A DNA stretch of 64,000 nucleotides from Amanita rubescens (Eukaryota; Basidiomycota; Agaricomycetes; Agaricales; Amanitaceae). Every line of letters starts with the position of its first letter. Position 1 is the first letter of the stretch. The DNA lies in assembly GCA_015039365.1 (NCBI GenBank), contig WION01000003.1, positions 1,054,001 through 1,118,000 on the forward strand, read 5' to 3'. The notes below the pieces were generated by a model that was given only the letters and a program-made list of their open reading frames with translations, searched no databases and had not been told where the DNA came from. Positions 45,354-56,454 of this stretch are shown here, piece after piece. The position numbers and the translations under genes were made by a program.

Positions 45354-47904
45354 ATGTATGACCCTCACCACCCTTTGACCTCAGGCGACCACCCCTCAAC
45401 CGCTCTTTACAACGCTCCTCCCTCTCATCATGATCCCCACCCCGCTCCCTTCCAAATCGCCTCCGATCCACGCCCCCATTTCCTCGGTCCTGCTCTCTAT
45501 GAAGACCTTCCTCACACCCGCGACTCCCTGCCCTCTGGCTCTGACTATACCTCATCTCTATACGCCCTCAATGACCCAGCTAGCCACTCCTACAGAGACG
45601 ACTCTGGTCCTGTCCCTCTGTCACCGTCACGCTTTCTGGATGAGAAAAATGTTGCATATGCACCTACACACGCCAAGTCGCGTCGCGGTATCCTTGTGCT
45701 CGTAGTCCTTACAGCGCTGATCCTCGTAATCGCTGCCGTCATTATCCCCGTCTACTTTACCGTCATCAAGCCCAAGACGGATACCGGCTCCAGATCAGGT
45801 AGCAGTTCGTCCACAAAAACAGCTCAAGGTGCTACACCTACTCAAGTTGCCATTGTCACCGGCGGTGACGGGAGCACCGTTACGATGAACGATGGTACGA
45901 CGTTCACTTATAACAATAAGTTTGGAGGATATTGGTATTTTGACGAGAACGACCCATTTAATAACGGGGCGCGAGCCCAGTCGTGGACCCCTGCCCTGAA
46001 CGAAACATTTAACTATGGTACCGACAAGATCCGAGGGTAAATTCGTCCAGTAATTTCTATTCGCGCGTCTCATTGTCTCTCCAGCGTGAATATCGGAGGT
46101 TGGCTGAACACTGAACCTGTATGGCTCTGGCATTTTTCTCGCGACGCGCTGCTGATTATCTTTTTCAGTTTATGCAAGTATCAACTCAACTAAGTGTTCC
46201 AATACGTAATCATCTCTTTTTCAGAACCCCCGCTTTGTTCGAGCCCTTTGCGAATGCCGCTAATCCAGCCATCGATGAGTGGACTCTCAGTGCCAATTTA
46301 GCGGCCAACGGACAACTCCAGTCGCAACTTGTAAAACACTACCAGACATTCATAGTAAGTTCCAAGCCTCGCGGCCAGAGCGGCGTTAAAATTTAGAACC
46401 AAAGACGGAACAAGACTTCGCCGAGATTGCCGCGTCTGGACTCAACTTTGTTCGCATTGCTTTGCCATACTGGGCCATAGAAGTACGGGCCGGGGAGCCT
46501 TTCCTTCCGCAGGTTTCGTGGACGTGAGTATGTTGCCCCTTTGCTCAAACTGTTACTCAACGAATTTGGTAGTTATTTCTTGAAAGGAATTCAATGGGCA
46601 CGAAAGTACGGATTACGTATCAACCTTGACTTTCATGCTCTCCCTGGCAGTCAAAATGGTTGGAACCATTCCGGTCGTTATGGCACGATTAACGTTCTTA
46701 ACGGTCCGATGGGTTTTGCCAATGCTCAACGATCCCTGGACTACATCCGCATCTTGGCTGAATTCATATCACAGCCACAATATCGTGACGTCGTAACCTT
46801 ATTCGGTATTGTCAATGAACCTGCCGGAAATATCATGGGTCATGACGTGTTGGCAAGCTTGTGAGTTTCGACCAGCTGACCTGAAATATGCTAACGCGCA
46901 CATAGCTATTTAGAAGCCTACAACATCGTCCGGAAGGCAAGTGGAACCGGAACCGGAATGGGCCCTTACATTTCCATTCATGATGGATTCACTGCCAGGG
47001 CCCAATGGTTCAACTTCCTTCCTAACGGTGACCGTCTAGCGATCGATTCGCACCCTTATGTCTGCTTCGGAGCTCAGTCAGCTGGCCCCATTGAAACTTT
47101 TGAACCCTTGCCTTGCCAACTTTGGGCCCAGCAAGTCAACCAATCCATGGCCGGTTTCGGATTGACTACTGCAGGGGAGTTTAGTAACGCCGTCAATGAT
47201 TGTGGCCTCTATGTAAACGGTGTCAATCTCGGGTCGCGTTTTGAAGGTACCTATCCCGGTTTTCCTGATCCTGTTGGTGACTGTGCCCCGTGGTTGAAGT
47301 GGGAAAATTGGGATCAAGATTTGAAAGCAGGCATAATGAAATTCGCACTCGCCAGTATGGACGCATTGCAGGTGATGTCCCTTAATTCTTTTATTGTACC
47401 CTTGGCTCAACGAAGTCTAAGAACTACTTTTTCTGGACGTGGAAGATCGGCAACTCCACTGCAACGGGAACAGTGCAAGCACCAGCATGGTCTTACCAAC
47501 TTGGACTGCAAAATGGATGGATGCCTCTTGATCCCCGGCAAGCTGATGGTGCATGTGGCAACACAGATCCATGGACTCCCCCACTGCAACCTTGGCAAAC
47601 TGGAGGCGCCGGCGCCGGCAACATACCTGCTGCAGCATTAAATAATTACCCATGGCCGCCCCCCTATATTGCTAATGCCCCTCCTATCAATCAACTTCCT
47701 GCGTACAAGCCGATTGGCCCTGTACCGACACTACCTCCCCCGACGTTTACCTCTGTGGGCTCCACACAGACTGCCAACTCTGGAAATGGCTGGAACAACC
47801 CGGCAGATCAGGCTGAAATGTATGTCGAAATACCTGGTTGCCAGTATCTTGACCCTTGGTGTGGCCCAAATGCCGAGCCACCGCCACCATGTCCCGGGAA
47901 TTAG
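45354..47904 (+). CDS. Membrane-anchored GH5 exo-beta-1,3-glucanase
   Basis: Exo-1,3-beta-glucanases of family GH5 trim cell-wall glucan. The protein has a cytosolic Pro/His-rich N-terminus of about 105 residues, one TM helix (ILVLVVLTALILVIAAVIIP) and an extracellular Ser/Thr linker, a type II topology. The catalytic domain starts IRGVNIGGWLNTEP and continues ALFEPFANAANPAIDEWTLS, SGLNFVRIALPYWAIE, LRINLDFHALPGSQNGWNHS. The acid/base is E in FGIVNEPAG, and the nucleophile lies in TTAGEFSNAVNDCG. The C-terminus YFFWTWKIGN leads into a Pro-rich tail ending CPGN at 47904. Seven or so short introns are implied. A run of five C near 46230 makes the frame off by one unless one C is removed. The exact substrate specificity is inferred from the family. 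Confidence 0.92.
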
Positions 47905-48074
47905 AGCTTTCCTTTCGATTTCGATGACATTCAATTGGGAACAAGATGTGGTATTTTGTGGCGTTGATATATTATTTCTATAGTGAACACTTGGACTCGC
48001 AGACAACGTTATTTACCATCTTACAATTATACATAGACTAGGCTGTTTGTAATTCTGTACCAAAAGCATGTTGT

Positions 48075-48533
48075 TCAATGCTCCCCAGACGTAGTAGCGT
48101 AGCGATCTTCAAGATCCTCCTGGCCACCATACCCACCCTCAAAGTCTTTGTCTGTGCCACTGTATCGCTCATCGCTATCGCTTGCACCTGCTGCATCCAT
48201 TTGTTTTTTTATAGCAGCGAGCTGTTCTTGCTCCTACCGGACAAGTAGTGTCAGCTTCGCTATCATCTGACACTGCAAGACCAGACATGCCCTTGCATGT
48301 GCATATCGCGCTTCCTCCGAGCGTTCCATTTCCTTCCACGCGCCGTCCTAAGTTTTGATCGTAACGTAAAGTCTCAAACAAGTTCGGTCCACTTGCCTGC
48401 GCAGTTGTTCCAGATGATGGCATGAGTTCTGGGAGCATGAAGTGTCTGTTTATCAATGGCGTCTGTGAATAACAGAGTGTGGAGGTTCCAAACAAAGTTT
48501 CGCAACTGTGCGTTCACCGCATTCCCAAACATT
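48075..48533 (-). CDS. INH1: IF1-like mitochondrial ATP synthase inhibitor
   Basis: The central segment DGAWKEMERSEEARYAHAR plus EQEQLAAIKKQ closely follows the IF1 inhibitory helix pattern (G-A-aromatic, E-x-[AS]-E-E-x-R-Y, E-Q-L-A-A-[LI]-K-K). IF1 blocks reverse ATP hydrolysis by F1-ATPase. Proposed model: ATG at 48533 (MFGNAVNAQLRNFVWNL, a possible presequence), a very short intron of about 34 nt ending just before GAC GGC GCG, and a GC-AG intron at 48290-48234 before EQEQLAAIKK. The C-terminus is unusual for IF1: instead of a basic coiled coil it is acidic (SDSDERYSGTDKDFEGG ... TTSGEH), ending at TGA 48075. The family match is visual and the 5' part is uncertain. Confidence 0.5.
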
Positions 48534-48705
48534 ACAGTAAGATCTTGATCTATATAGTCTATTCCGTCAACGTTTCAACGATCGACATGAAACAGGATTA
48601 CGTTGAATGCACTGCCAGGGAGACATAAAAGGCATAAACTCTCACGCGACGCGAGGCACGTGACCGACGCGATAGTACCACGCGTCTGTCTATCCTCGAG
48701 TCATC

Positions 48706-49723
48706 ATGCCTACCGTTATCCAACGGACGTACGCTGGACGCAACCGTGCCTTGCCGCGTAAAAGGCCATTATCTGACGACGATTCCGTGTCTCTCCCTTC
48801 CAAACGTCCTCGATTGCTTGGTATCTCGAATCGCCCGATTAAACCAAAGGAGGACAAGCAGAGCGAGAAGCGAAATCTCATTCAATTGCACTTCTGTACC
48901 GATCGACCTATTCTAAGGACTTGTCCATTGTGTTCACTATCGTATACGAAAGGGGCTCCCGACGATGAAATGCTCCATACCGCTCACTGCGCTAGAGTGC
49001 AGAAAGGGATGGAATGGGGAAGAGAAGAGGAGAGGGAATCCACAAAAGCAGGCGTAATCAAAGTCGCGACAGGCCTGAAGCTCAAGAGCGGTGCTAGGGG
49101 AAGGATAATACATTTTAGAGCCGACGTTGGTGGAAAAATAGGATCCAAGGTGAGTTTGCATCCTACAAGACATATACAAACTTTCTAACGCTGGGTAGGT
49201 TACGACCCTTCTAGAATCCATTAATTTAACACTATCTGCACCACCTTTAACCGCGGACGCCAAACGTAAATCCAGACTATATCTATTCCTCGTGTCGTAT
49301 CAAACAAAGACGGGTCATTCGCGCGAAAAGATCGTGGGTTGTGTCGTCGCGCAGCACATTGAAACTGCCATGGCCATCGTTACACCAAACAACTCTAGTA
49401 GTCACCTATCTTCAGAGAAGTCGCCAACTTCCGAAACGTCGGCGGACGATGCGTCGCTTGTGGTGGTAGACAGTGGCATGGGGTTATTTTGCCGACCTGA
49501 ACTTCTCCCCACGCCAATGGGGATCCCGCGATTGTTTGTGGCGTCCACGCATCGGAGACAGGGTATCGCAAGCAAATTATTGACTGCGGCAGCCAAGACG
49601 TTCGTCCATGGATACGAGTTAGATCCACGGAAGGGCGAAATTGCTTTCACGCAACCAACTGGAGATGGAAAGGCCGTTATGCTCAAATGGGGATGTGGAG
49701 GGGTCCGAATCTATGAAGAATAG
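48706..49723 (+). CDS. ECO1: ECO1/ESCO cohesin acetyltransferase
   Basis: ECO1 acetylates Smc3 in S phase to establish sister-chromatid cohesion. ATG at 48706 starts MPTVIQRTYAGRNRALPRKR, a basic N-terminus. The C2H2-type finger is CPLCSLSYTKGAPDDEMLHT with following AHC. After one intron (about 49150-49198) the GNAT part reads LYLFLVSYQTKTGHSREKIV, GIPRLFVASTHRRQGIASKL (acetyl-CoA loop RRQGIA) and the C-terminal signature IAFTQPTGDGKAVMLKWGCG. The protein is about 320 residues, normal for fungal ECO1. A Ser/Thr-rich insert separates the two halves of the GNAT domain, common in fungal members. Stop TAG at 49721-49723. Confidence 0.93.
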
Positions 49724-50396
49724 GAGACTAGGCATGCGTGATTTAGCACAATACCATATCGATAAATCTATAAGCGTACACGGGATTTCATGCCGGGTAT
49801 ATAATGGATGCAATGACAGGGCGAGCGACACATACTAGAGCACAGGCCAAGCCGATGCAGAGAGCGATGAGGAGGAAAAAATCGCGTGCTAATGCCAAAG
49901 TCCGTCATCTCAAGAGGAAACTTGGTTTTGCTCAGACTCACACATGGGGATATCTGCCGTTCCCTTGGTGCGCTTGCCTTTCCCCTTTGCGAACTCTCCC
50001 TTGGTCTGGGCTTGAGTTCCTCCGTCGACGTTTTTGCTGAGTGCCCCGGTCATTCCTCCACTCCAAATGGTTGAGACGTGGAGAATTGTTTGAAACGCTG
50101 TAAGTCTGAGTGACCAATGTATTTCCTCCTTCATTCCTCGTTCCTGCACGCATGTTCCAAGGCACCATCGGAGTGGAGAAGGAAGAGGATGAAGTGTCCG
50201 AGTCTAGCCCTAGAAAGTCGTTGAAGTCAATATTGGACAAGGTGTCGGAAATGATGGAAGAGTTGACTGCAATGGGTGAACCGGACTCTGTGGATGTTCC
50301 GCAATCGGAGGCGGGGGAGGGTGCTGATTTGGACATGTTGTTTTGGTATGTTCAACGTGAGGATGGTTGATCTTTCACGTGCTATCAAATCTATAA
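49724..50396. other. Region between ECO1 and CDC45 with conflicting small open frames
   Basis: Between the two convergent stop codons lie competing frames. On the minus strand about 50336-49938 a Ser-rich frame reads TLSNIDFNDFLGLDSDTSSS and becomes basic (RRRRNSSPDQGRVRKGERQ). On the plus strand 50110-50370 there is an acidic frame (SLKSILDKVSEMMEELTAMG). Neither matches a family I know, and each is the shadow of the other, so at most one is real. A short spliced minus-strand gene is slightly favoured because an alternative frame (GKGKRTKGTADIPM) continues after a possible intron. Confidence 0.3.
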
Positions 50397-52811
50397 TTAC
50401 TCGCACAATGTATCCACGAACTTCTTCAGGTCTGCTTGGTCAATCTCAATCACACTCGTGTCAAATGTCCCGTGCCTCGTCCGTGCATTACATCGCTCTT
50501 TCGCATCAAGGAACGCAAGACCAAATTCACTATGATCAATCCATTAGTATCTCATAAAAAGAGGCACGTCTCAGAAGCACACTTTTTCCGCACTTCGCCA
50601 AAGTCAAGCGCAGCCATGACTCCAACAACGATGTAAGTCTCCCTCTTTTCGTTCAAGCATGCGACAACGAGTGGTAGGCTTTCCTTCTTTGACCTTGTAC
50701 TGACATTTGTTCCAGGAACGCGATCCCGTAACGCATCCACAAGCCATAGCGCCAATCGTGAAAGCACGCCAGGATGCGAAAAAAGGTGAAGATCAGGGCC
50801 TTGAGAAAGCACAACAACTTGATGATTCCTCATTTTGCGAATGTCTTGCTTATCAATGATAGATGTTCCTCGTTGAATAACTGAGCGGTGCAATGCCATT
50901 GACAGTTTCAGGGCTTCTTGGAGTTGATTTACACTAATAAAACTTTATTCTTGGACCAAGGCCTGTTGGTCTAAACTCAACGTACTTGCTCACTGCATCG
51001 TATGCTGTCCAAAAGTTTCGTATCCACCACTGTTCTTCTTGAGAAAGATCGTCGTCTAATCCTTGTGATTCGTTGTCAGGTCCACGTAAAGGTCTTTCGT
51101 CTCGTTTCTTGTCCATAGCATGTCTGTCGCCTTCCCAAATCTTTCCCCTACCAAACCATTCGCCTCCGTTTCGCGTGCCTTCGATTTCTATTTCCATCCG
51201 AACACCTTCTGCTACATCTAACAGGGCATGGATTCCTTCAACAGCATCTGCAGCAGAAAGAGGTTGCGTGCGATAACCGTAGGACCGCATGAAAGATGGA
51301 TATGAGAGTTCCACAAGTCCGTACTCGGGAGCGACTTCGTTGAGCTTATCAACCAAAGTACGTTTAAGGTCCATGTCCATATGAGCATAGGTTTGCTGTG
51401 TTTGTGGTAGGGAAAAACTAATGAAAAATAATGTTTTAGTTGACAATGATGAATAGAATCGGGCTCAATATACCCCATTTTTGCTAGCAAACCCGTTAGC
51501 CGTTTGCGCCCCCGCTCCTTCCAGATCCCAAGCTTACTGGCGACATAGCTGGAATGATACATTGCATCGTACAACGTCCAATGCCTGAACAAGGTAAATC
51601 GTAATTCATCCGTTGGTCTGACACTGACATCGTCGGGATTCAGTGATATTAAGGAGTGAGAATCGTGGATACTGGACACGGGAGCGTTCAGCCTTGACAC
51701 TTCATCGTTGTATAGGGCATGAAATATTTCATATTTTTCACGGGAGATACGGGAGTAACCATATTGGTAGGTGAGACCGAGAATAGCAAGCCTGGCCAAT
51801 CAGTTGAGCAAAGCAGAAGACGTAATGTCAACTCACCAGAGGAGGTCGTTGTCAGTACGATCAAGTACAGTGGCCAGGATATATATTGTGCCCGATGCAC
51901 TTTGACCATAATACGTTCCGGACATATAGTATTTGTCCATACGCTGCAGATGCTCATCACGTTCCTCTTGCAACATGCGTCTCGGTCTCTACGGGGGAAA
52001 TTAGAAATCATCAGGAAGCTTTGTTGGAAGCATACCGCTTGCGTTCCGTCCTCGGGAGAAAGACGTCGCTTCTTCTTGCCTAGCGGGCCATCGCTTTCCG
52101 CTTTCCTCTTCCTGCTTGAATCATCGTAATCATCTTCATCCCCATCATCGTCTTCTACGAACGCTTCCTCGTCCGACCCTTCGTCATCCGAATCCAACTC
52201 GGGCTCAAACTGACCAAAAATATCAAGCACGTCGGTCCATGCGGTTATCCTGAACGCTTGCCTGTAGTGCCTCCCATGACTTCCTCACGTCTTCTAGTTT
52301 CTCTGCAGCCCCATCATCCCAAACCACGATCCGGTTACCATTCTCGCCGGTACCAAACAAACTCGGCAAACTCAACGGACGCGCTGAATCTATTATATGT
52401 ACAGATACATTGATGTCAAAGTCTCCAAACCATTCGGAAGAAGGTAAATCCATGATGCCCCCCATATTGATGAGAAAAAGGGTGTGGAGCTGACGTGACA
52501 GGTGGATAAATAATCATTGAGCATGATTGACAGATGAAGTATCAAACCTCCGCAGCAAGTTTGAGCTCTTCCTTCAATCGCTCTAATTCATCTAGACCCG
52601 ACACGGGTATGATCCTGTAAATGACATCGTCTTGCTTTAGGAGATCCGCCAGCATATGGGATGCACAAAGTGAATCGACGTCCGTTGCAGCAAGAATGAT
52701 AACGGAAGATGCGGAAGATCGCGGGGAGCGCCTATGCGCAGCAAGGATACTAGAATACGCGTCTGCATACGAAGGGCGACCATTGGCGAAGTGTGGAGGT
52801 GGGAGATACAT
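50397..52811 (-). CDS. CDC45: CDC45, replication initiation factor
   Basis: CDC45 joins MCM2-7 and GINS to form the replicative CMG helicase. ATG at 52811 opens MYLPPPHFANGRPSYADAYS; the RecJ-like part follows with IILAATDVDSLCASHMLADL and DDVIYRIIPVSGLDELERLK, then TLFLINMGGIMDLPSSEWFG and SVHIIDSARPLSLPSLF. An acidic block with a basic NLS (DDSSRKRKAESDGPLGKKKR) lies near 52190-52060. The helical middle (ARLAILGLTYQYGYSRISRE, TLYDAMYHSSYVASKLGIW) leads to FWTAYDAVSKYVEFRPTGLG and the C-terminus MALHRSVIQRGTSIIDKQDI, FLDAKERCNARTRHGTFDTS, ADLKKFVDTLCE, ending TAA 50397-50399. Domain order and length of about 650 residues fit. At least seven short introns are needed. Confidence 0.92.
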
Positions 52812-53017
52812 AACTGGCTGTGACTGTCACAGCCACGTGACACGCGTCGCGCAGTTGCGCAGCGACTCTTCCATTCTATATTCAGACATCGGACCGTCCA
52901 ACCAATTGATCGGGTGGAACATGTTCCTCACATCTTGGTCAGTGCGCTGACTGTACGTCCCCTATTTATACTGTTACGTCGTGAACCGGAGTTCGTTAAC
53001 CCCCGGTTTACCTACCC

Positions 53018-54543
53018 ATGGTACGTTCCTTAAGACTCGTCTCCGTCGGTCAGCGCTAACATGCTTGTCGTAGCTGCTTCAACCACTTCCCCTAGTTAAT
53101 TTGGAGAAAAACCCTTTTGGCTCGCGCCTATTTCACACCTTCCCCGCAGATGCGGAGGGGCCCAGAATCAAATCTTTATCCCGGTTCCTAAACGAGCCCC
53201 CCAGCAGCCTATACACTCCTCCTACCTTATCTCATTTCGAGCGAATGCCCGTCGAACTTGTGCAGAAGATATTTCTGCATTGTCTTCCTGGGGATGAATA
53301 CACGAGGCCGGACCATCGCTCCGGCCCCCTTCTAGTTGCTCAGATTTCTTCTTCGTGGAGGCACGTCGCTCTGGCGACCCCTCGCCTTTGGTGTTCCCTA
53401 TGGATCCAGCTATCTCGTAACAATGTGGACCGGCGCCTCAATACAATGGCCACATGGCTTAGCCGCGCCGCCGCTTGTCCCCTCTCTCTGCACGCCCAAG
53501 TCCAATCCACAGGGCTTGACATCGTCAATTTATTCTTTATGCTTCTTGACGCATACAAACAACGCTGGAAAGACCTTCGTCTCGTTCTCCCTTTTAGCTG
53601 GGCAAGGCTTGCCACGCATATCCTTAGCCAGTCCACGCCTTTGCTAGAAGTGTTTCGAATGCGAGTAGCGAAGTCGCAAGATAGTTGGTTGCCAACATCC
53701 CAGACATCCTTCCTCCTCACCGATGAATCAGCGCCTCGCTTGCGCCATATACATTGGGGTATCACTGGACCTCAAGCAGTGTTTTTCCTACCTCATCTCA
53801 GTCGTCTGGAAGAACTTGACGTCGATTCCGAACTCTCCGTTACAGAATGCCTCGTCATTCTACAGCAGTGCCCTCAACTCCTATCTTGCGAGTTTCGGAA
53901 GATAAGAAGCGTGGAGTCAGACGTACTCGATATTGACATGTTTTCCCCAATAACGCTTCCTAGGCTACATTCCCTTGCCTTGCACTCAATATCTGGGGCA
54001 GATATGCTGTTGGAGTATCTTATCCTCCCAGCCCTGACAAGGCTTAAAATTGCCGTTGTCAGTGATGCAAGCGGCCAGAATGTTGGTGTTAGCACATGGT
54101 CACAAAGGCGGTTCAGCAATTTCTTCGCACTTTCGAATTGTCCCTTGCAGAGTCTCATTCTTCAAGACGTCTTACCATCAGAAGAGGCTCTTATCCACTG
54201 CCTAGAATGCGCATCTGCATCGTTGGTCGAACTCGTGCTCCTGGACACCCGAGGGCTCTTTGTCATGCGGGACAAAGTGCTCACGTTGCTTGTCGCACGA
54301 CAAGCCCGTGACGGTTCGGTCGCCTGCCTTTGTCCACGACTCGAAGTCCTCCGGTTTGGCCGCTCGCTTATGTCGGCAGACGGCCTCTTGGCGGATATGG
54401 TGGAGTCGAGATGGGAACGCAACTTGCCGTGGGGCCCTGTTACGCGCCTTAGGTCCATCAATCCATGCATATCCGCCGTGGACCACCCTGAAGATGTACG
54501 AAGATTGGCCGTGCTGCGCGATAAGGGTTTGCACTGCTCGTGA
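53018..54543 (+). CDS. F-box protein (basidiomycete family) with a start codon isolated by an intron
   Basis: F-box proteins recruit substrates to SCF ubiquitin ligases; mushrooms carry large families of unknown specificity. The best start is ATG at 53018-53020, immediately followed by a GT-AG intron (53021-53073), so coding exon 1 is the start codon alone. Exon 2 from 53074 reads MLLQPLPLVNLEKNPFGSRL (M from exon 1), then the F-box FERMPVELVQKIFLHCLPGD, a WRHVALATPRLWCSLWIQL segment typical of these proteins, and leucine-rich repeats (LRHIHWGITGPQAVFFLPHL, CPRLEVLRFGRSLMS). It ends at TGA 54541-54543, about 490 residues, in one long exon. No alternative in-frame ATG exists before the F-box. 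The substrate is unknown. Confidence 0.85.
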
Positions 54544-54928
54544 AGTTAATCGGTCATTATCATTACGTGTAATCATATGTACTATTAGTTATGGAAATGA
54601 AATAGGGAATCTTGAGTCATAATCGTGCGGGCGCAGCAATCTTCACATCTATGACCCATTCGATTCAAGCCTTACCAAGGTAATCCGAGTCCCGTATACG
54701 ATTAATTCAGAGGGTAATATCATGCAGTATTCAAATATCAATATTTCAAATTACATTTTTCCCTTAGCGGAGGAAGAGAACAAAAACAGAGATGAAAAAG
54801 AAGCTTAGTGGTGTAGAATCTTCCCTTCTTGCGTATACGTCGGAGGGCCCAAACAAGAAAGAGTGTAATTTATTCCCCGTCGTAAAAGTGAAACAATCCG
54901 CCGCTAAAGAGTATACCAGTTGAGCGGC
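54544..54928. other. Intergenic stretch between convergent F-box and scramblase genes
   Basis: This stretch of nearly 400 bp holds both 3' flanks. It is AT-rich with several short A and T runs. I see no gene. The scramblase could extend into it if its last visible exon ends at a GT donor near 54958 rather than reading on to the stop. Confidence 0.4.
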
Positions 54929-56381
54929 TTAAAAAGAAATATATATAGTGACCAACCTTCCCGCATGTGAATGGTGCGAAAAATAGTCGAAGTCAATGTT
55001 GACTGGAAATTCACGATTATCAGTATCAGCTAACATATCAGAAAGTAAAGCGTGCTGACCGGCCAAGGCAAGGATTACCTATTAGTGGGCGTAAGCTAGT
55101 GCAGTGTCATCATGCAAAATCGCTTACTGCGCGCTCGTCAAGGGTCATATCCCGTAATCCAGCATGTCCATGCGCCTGATTTTCAGCTAAATGATGTTCC
55201 ATTGGAGAAAACCCAATTGTATATTGGCCTAAGGATCCAGTTTAAAGGAGGACCAACTCGATACATAGCAGACATCTTACCTGTATCAGTAAAAAGCTGC
55301 AAATCATGCGGAAGTCAGTTTCAACTGCGAAAGCACTAGTTACCAACCTCGCGTCCAAAACCTCGGAAGGCACGACTGATGAATGCAATCTCTCTCCCGG
55401 CACTATCAAACAATGGAAATTCCCAAGAGAGAAATCCAGAATCAACTTTTGCAAACTGAGCATAAGTTGGCGTTTCCGACTCCACCGCAGGCGCTTCTTC
55501 ATCTATGGCGGATAAAATTCGTCTAGATTTTTCACTGATTCGTACCCAGAAGGTTAGTCGAGAGTAATTCTAGTGGTCAGAGTACTCTAACCGCAGGAAT
55601 ACATCGTAACGCCGTCTCCACGGATGCCAAATCTGTTGAACTTCTCCAAACGTGTCAAGAACAGGTTCGCCTTCATATGGTTCCTTATGAGGGTGTTGTA
55701 GCTTCTGCGCATACATTCTGGAATTGATCCATGCGAATGGTCGGCGGACCTGTGTGCAGTGTAAATTCGTGGCAACGCAAGATTTCAGTATCGCTGACCC
55801 ATAATACTGGTGATCCCGATGCATCCATAATAACCGCTCGGAAAGGTCGATGCGTAGCAAACGCCTGGCGAGATATAGTCGCCAAGATGCCCCCCTCTTC
55901 CTCCGCTATGTAACCCACGGTATTCCCTGCTTCGTTGTCTATGGATTTATTAGAGGCACTGTGTACCCATTTAATGGCGTCGACGTGCTTATTGTGTACT
56001 TGTTGCATTGCTCGAAGCCAATGAAAATATTTAGCATCTCGATTTGCCTACGTAAAACAGCGGCTCTTAGCTTTTGAATACAAAAGCAATTCCAAAGCAC
56101 CTTTCAACGGTCAACGCTTTGTGACCCATGAGCAATGCGTGCAGTCGTTCTTCCGAGTCACTTGTTGGTGGACGCTTACTTGTGTGCCATGGTCTAGAGG
56201 TGTCATCCGACGACTCAGATTCGTGTGATGTCTCCGAGAACCGATTTGGAGGGACAGAGTCTGGGCGTTTGGACAACGGTTGGCGGGTTCTGGAAACGCC
56301 TGTTGGTCTATTCTGGAAACGCGAAAGAGCGTAGTTTCGTCTTAGATATTTGGGTGCAACCCTAAAGCCGTTGGACAGCAT
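54929..56381 (-). CDS. Mitochondrial phospholipid scramblase (AIM25-like)
   Basis: Scramblase-fold protein, probably in mitochondria. ATG at 56381 opens MLSNGFRVAPKYLRRNYALS, Arg-rich with no acidic residues, a good presequence. The beta-barrel domain follows across introns: RQIEMLNIFIGFEQCNKYTI, NTVGYIAEEEGGILATISRQ, THRPFRAVIMDASGSPVLWV, PFAWINSRMYAQKLQ, VLDTFGEVQQIWHPWRRRYD (scramblase signature), QFAKVDSGFLSWEFPLFDSA, REIAFISRAFRGFGREV, LFTDTGKMSAMYRVGPP. The C-terminus LTLDERA, VILALAGQHALLSDM, NIDFDYFSHHSHAG is also conserved. The stop at 54929 is the first in frame, and a further small exon is possible. It is divergent from mitochondrial IF-2 with 73 bp between starts. Scrambling activity is a family inference. 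Confidence 0.85.
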
Positions 56382-56454
56382 GCGACGCGACTCGGAACGG
56401 GAAAAGTAGTGGATCACGTGTACTTCACTCGTTTCACCCGACAGCAATTCTGTT

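Noticed and set aside
53340..54576. Several minus-strand and alternative plus frames over the F-box gene
   Set aside because: The 480-codon plus frame has the F-box and leucine-rich repeats; the others have no domain and follow from a lack of stop codons.
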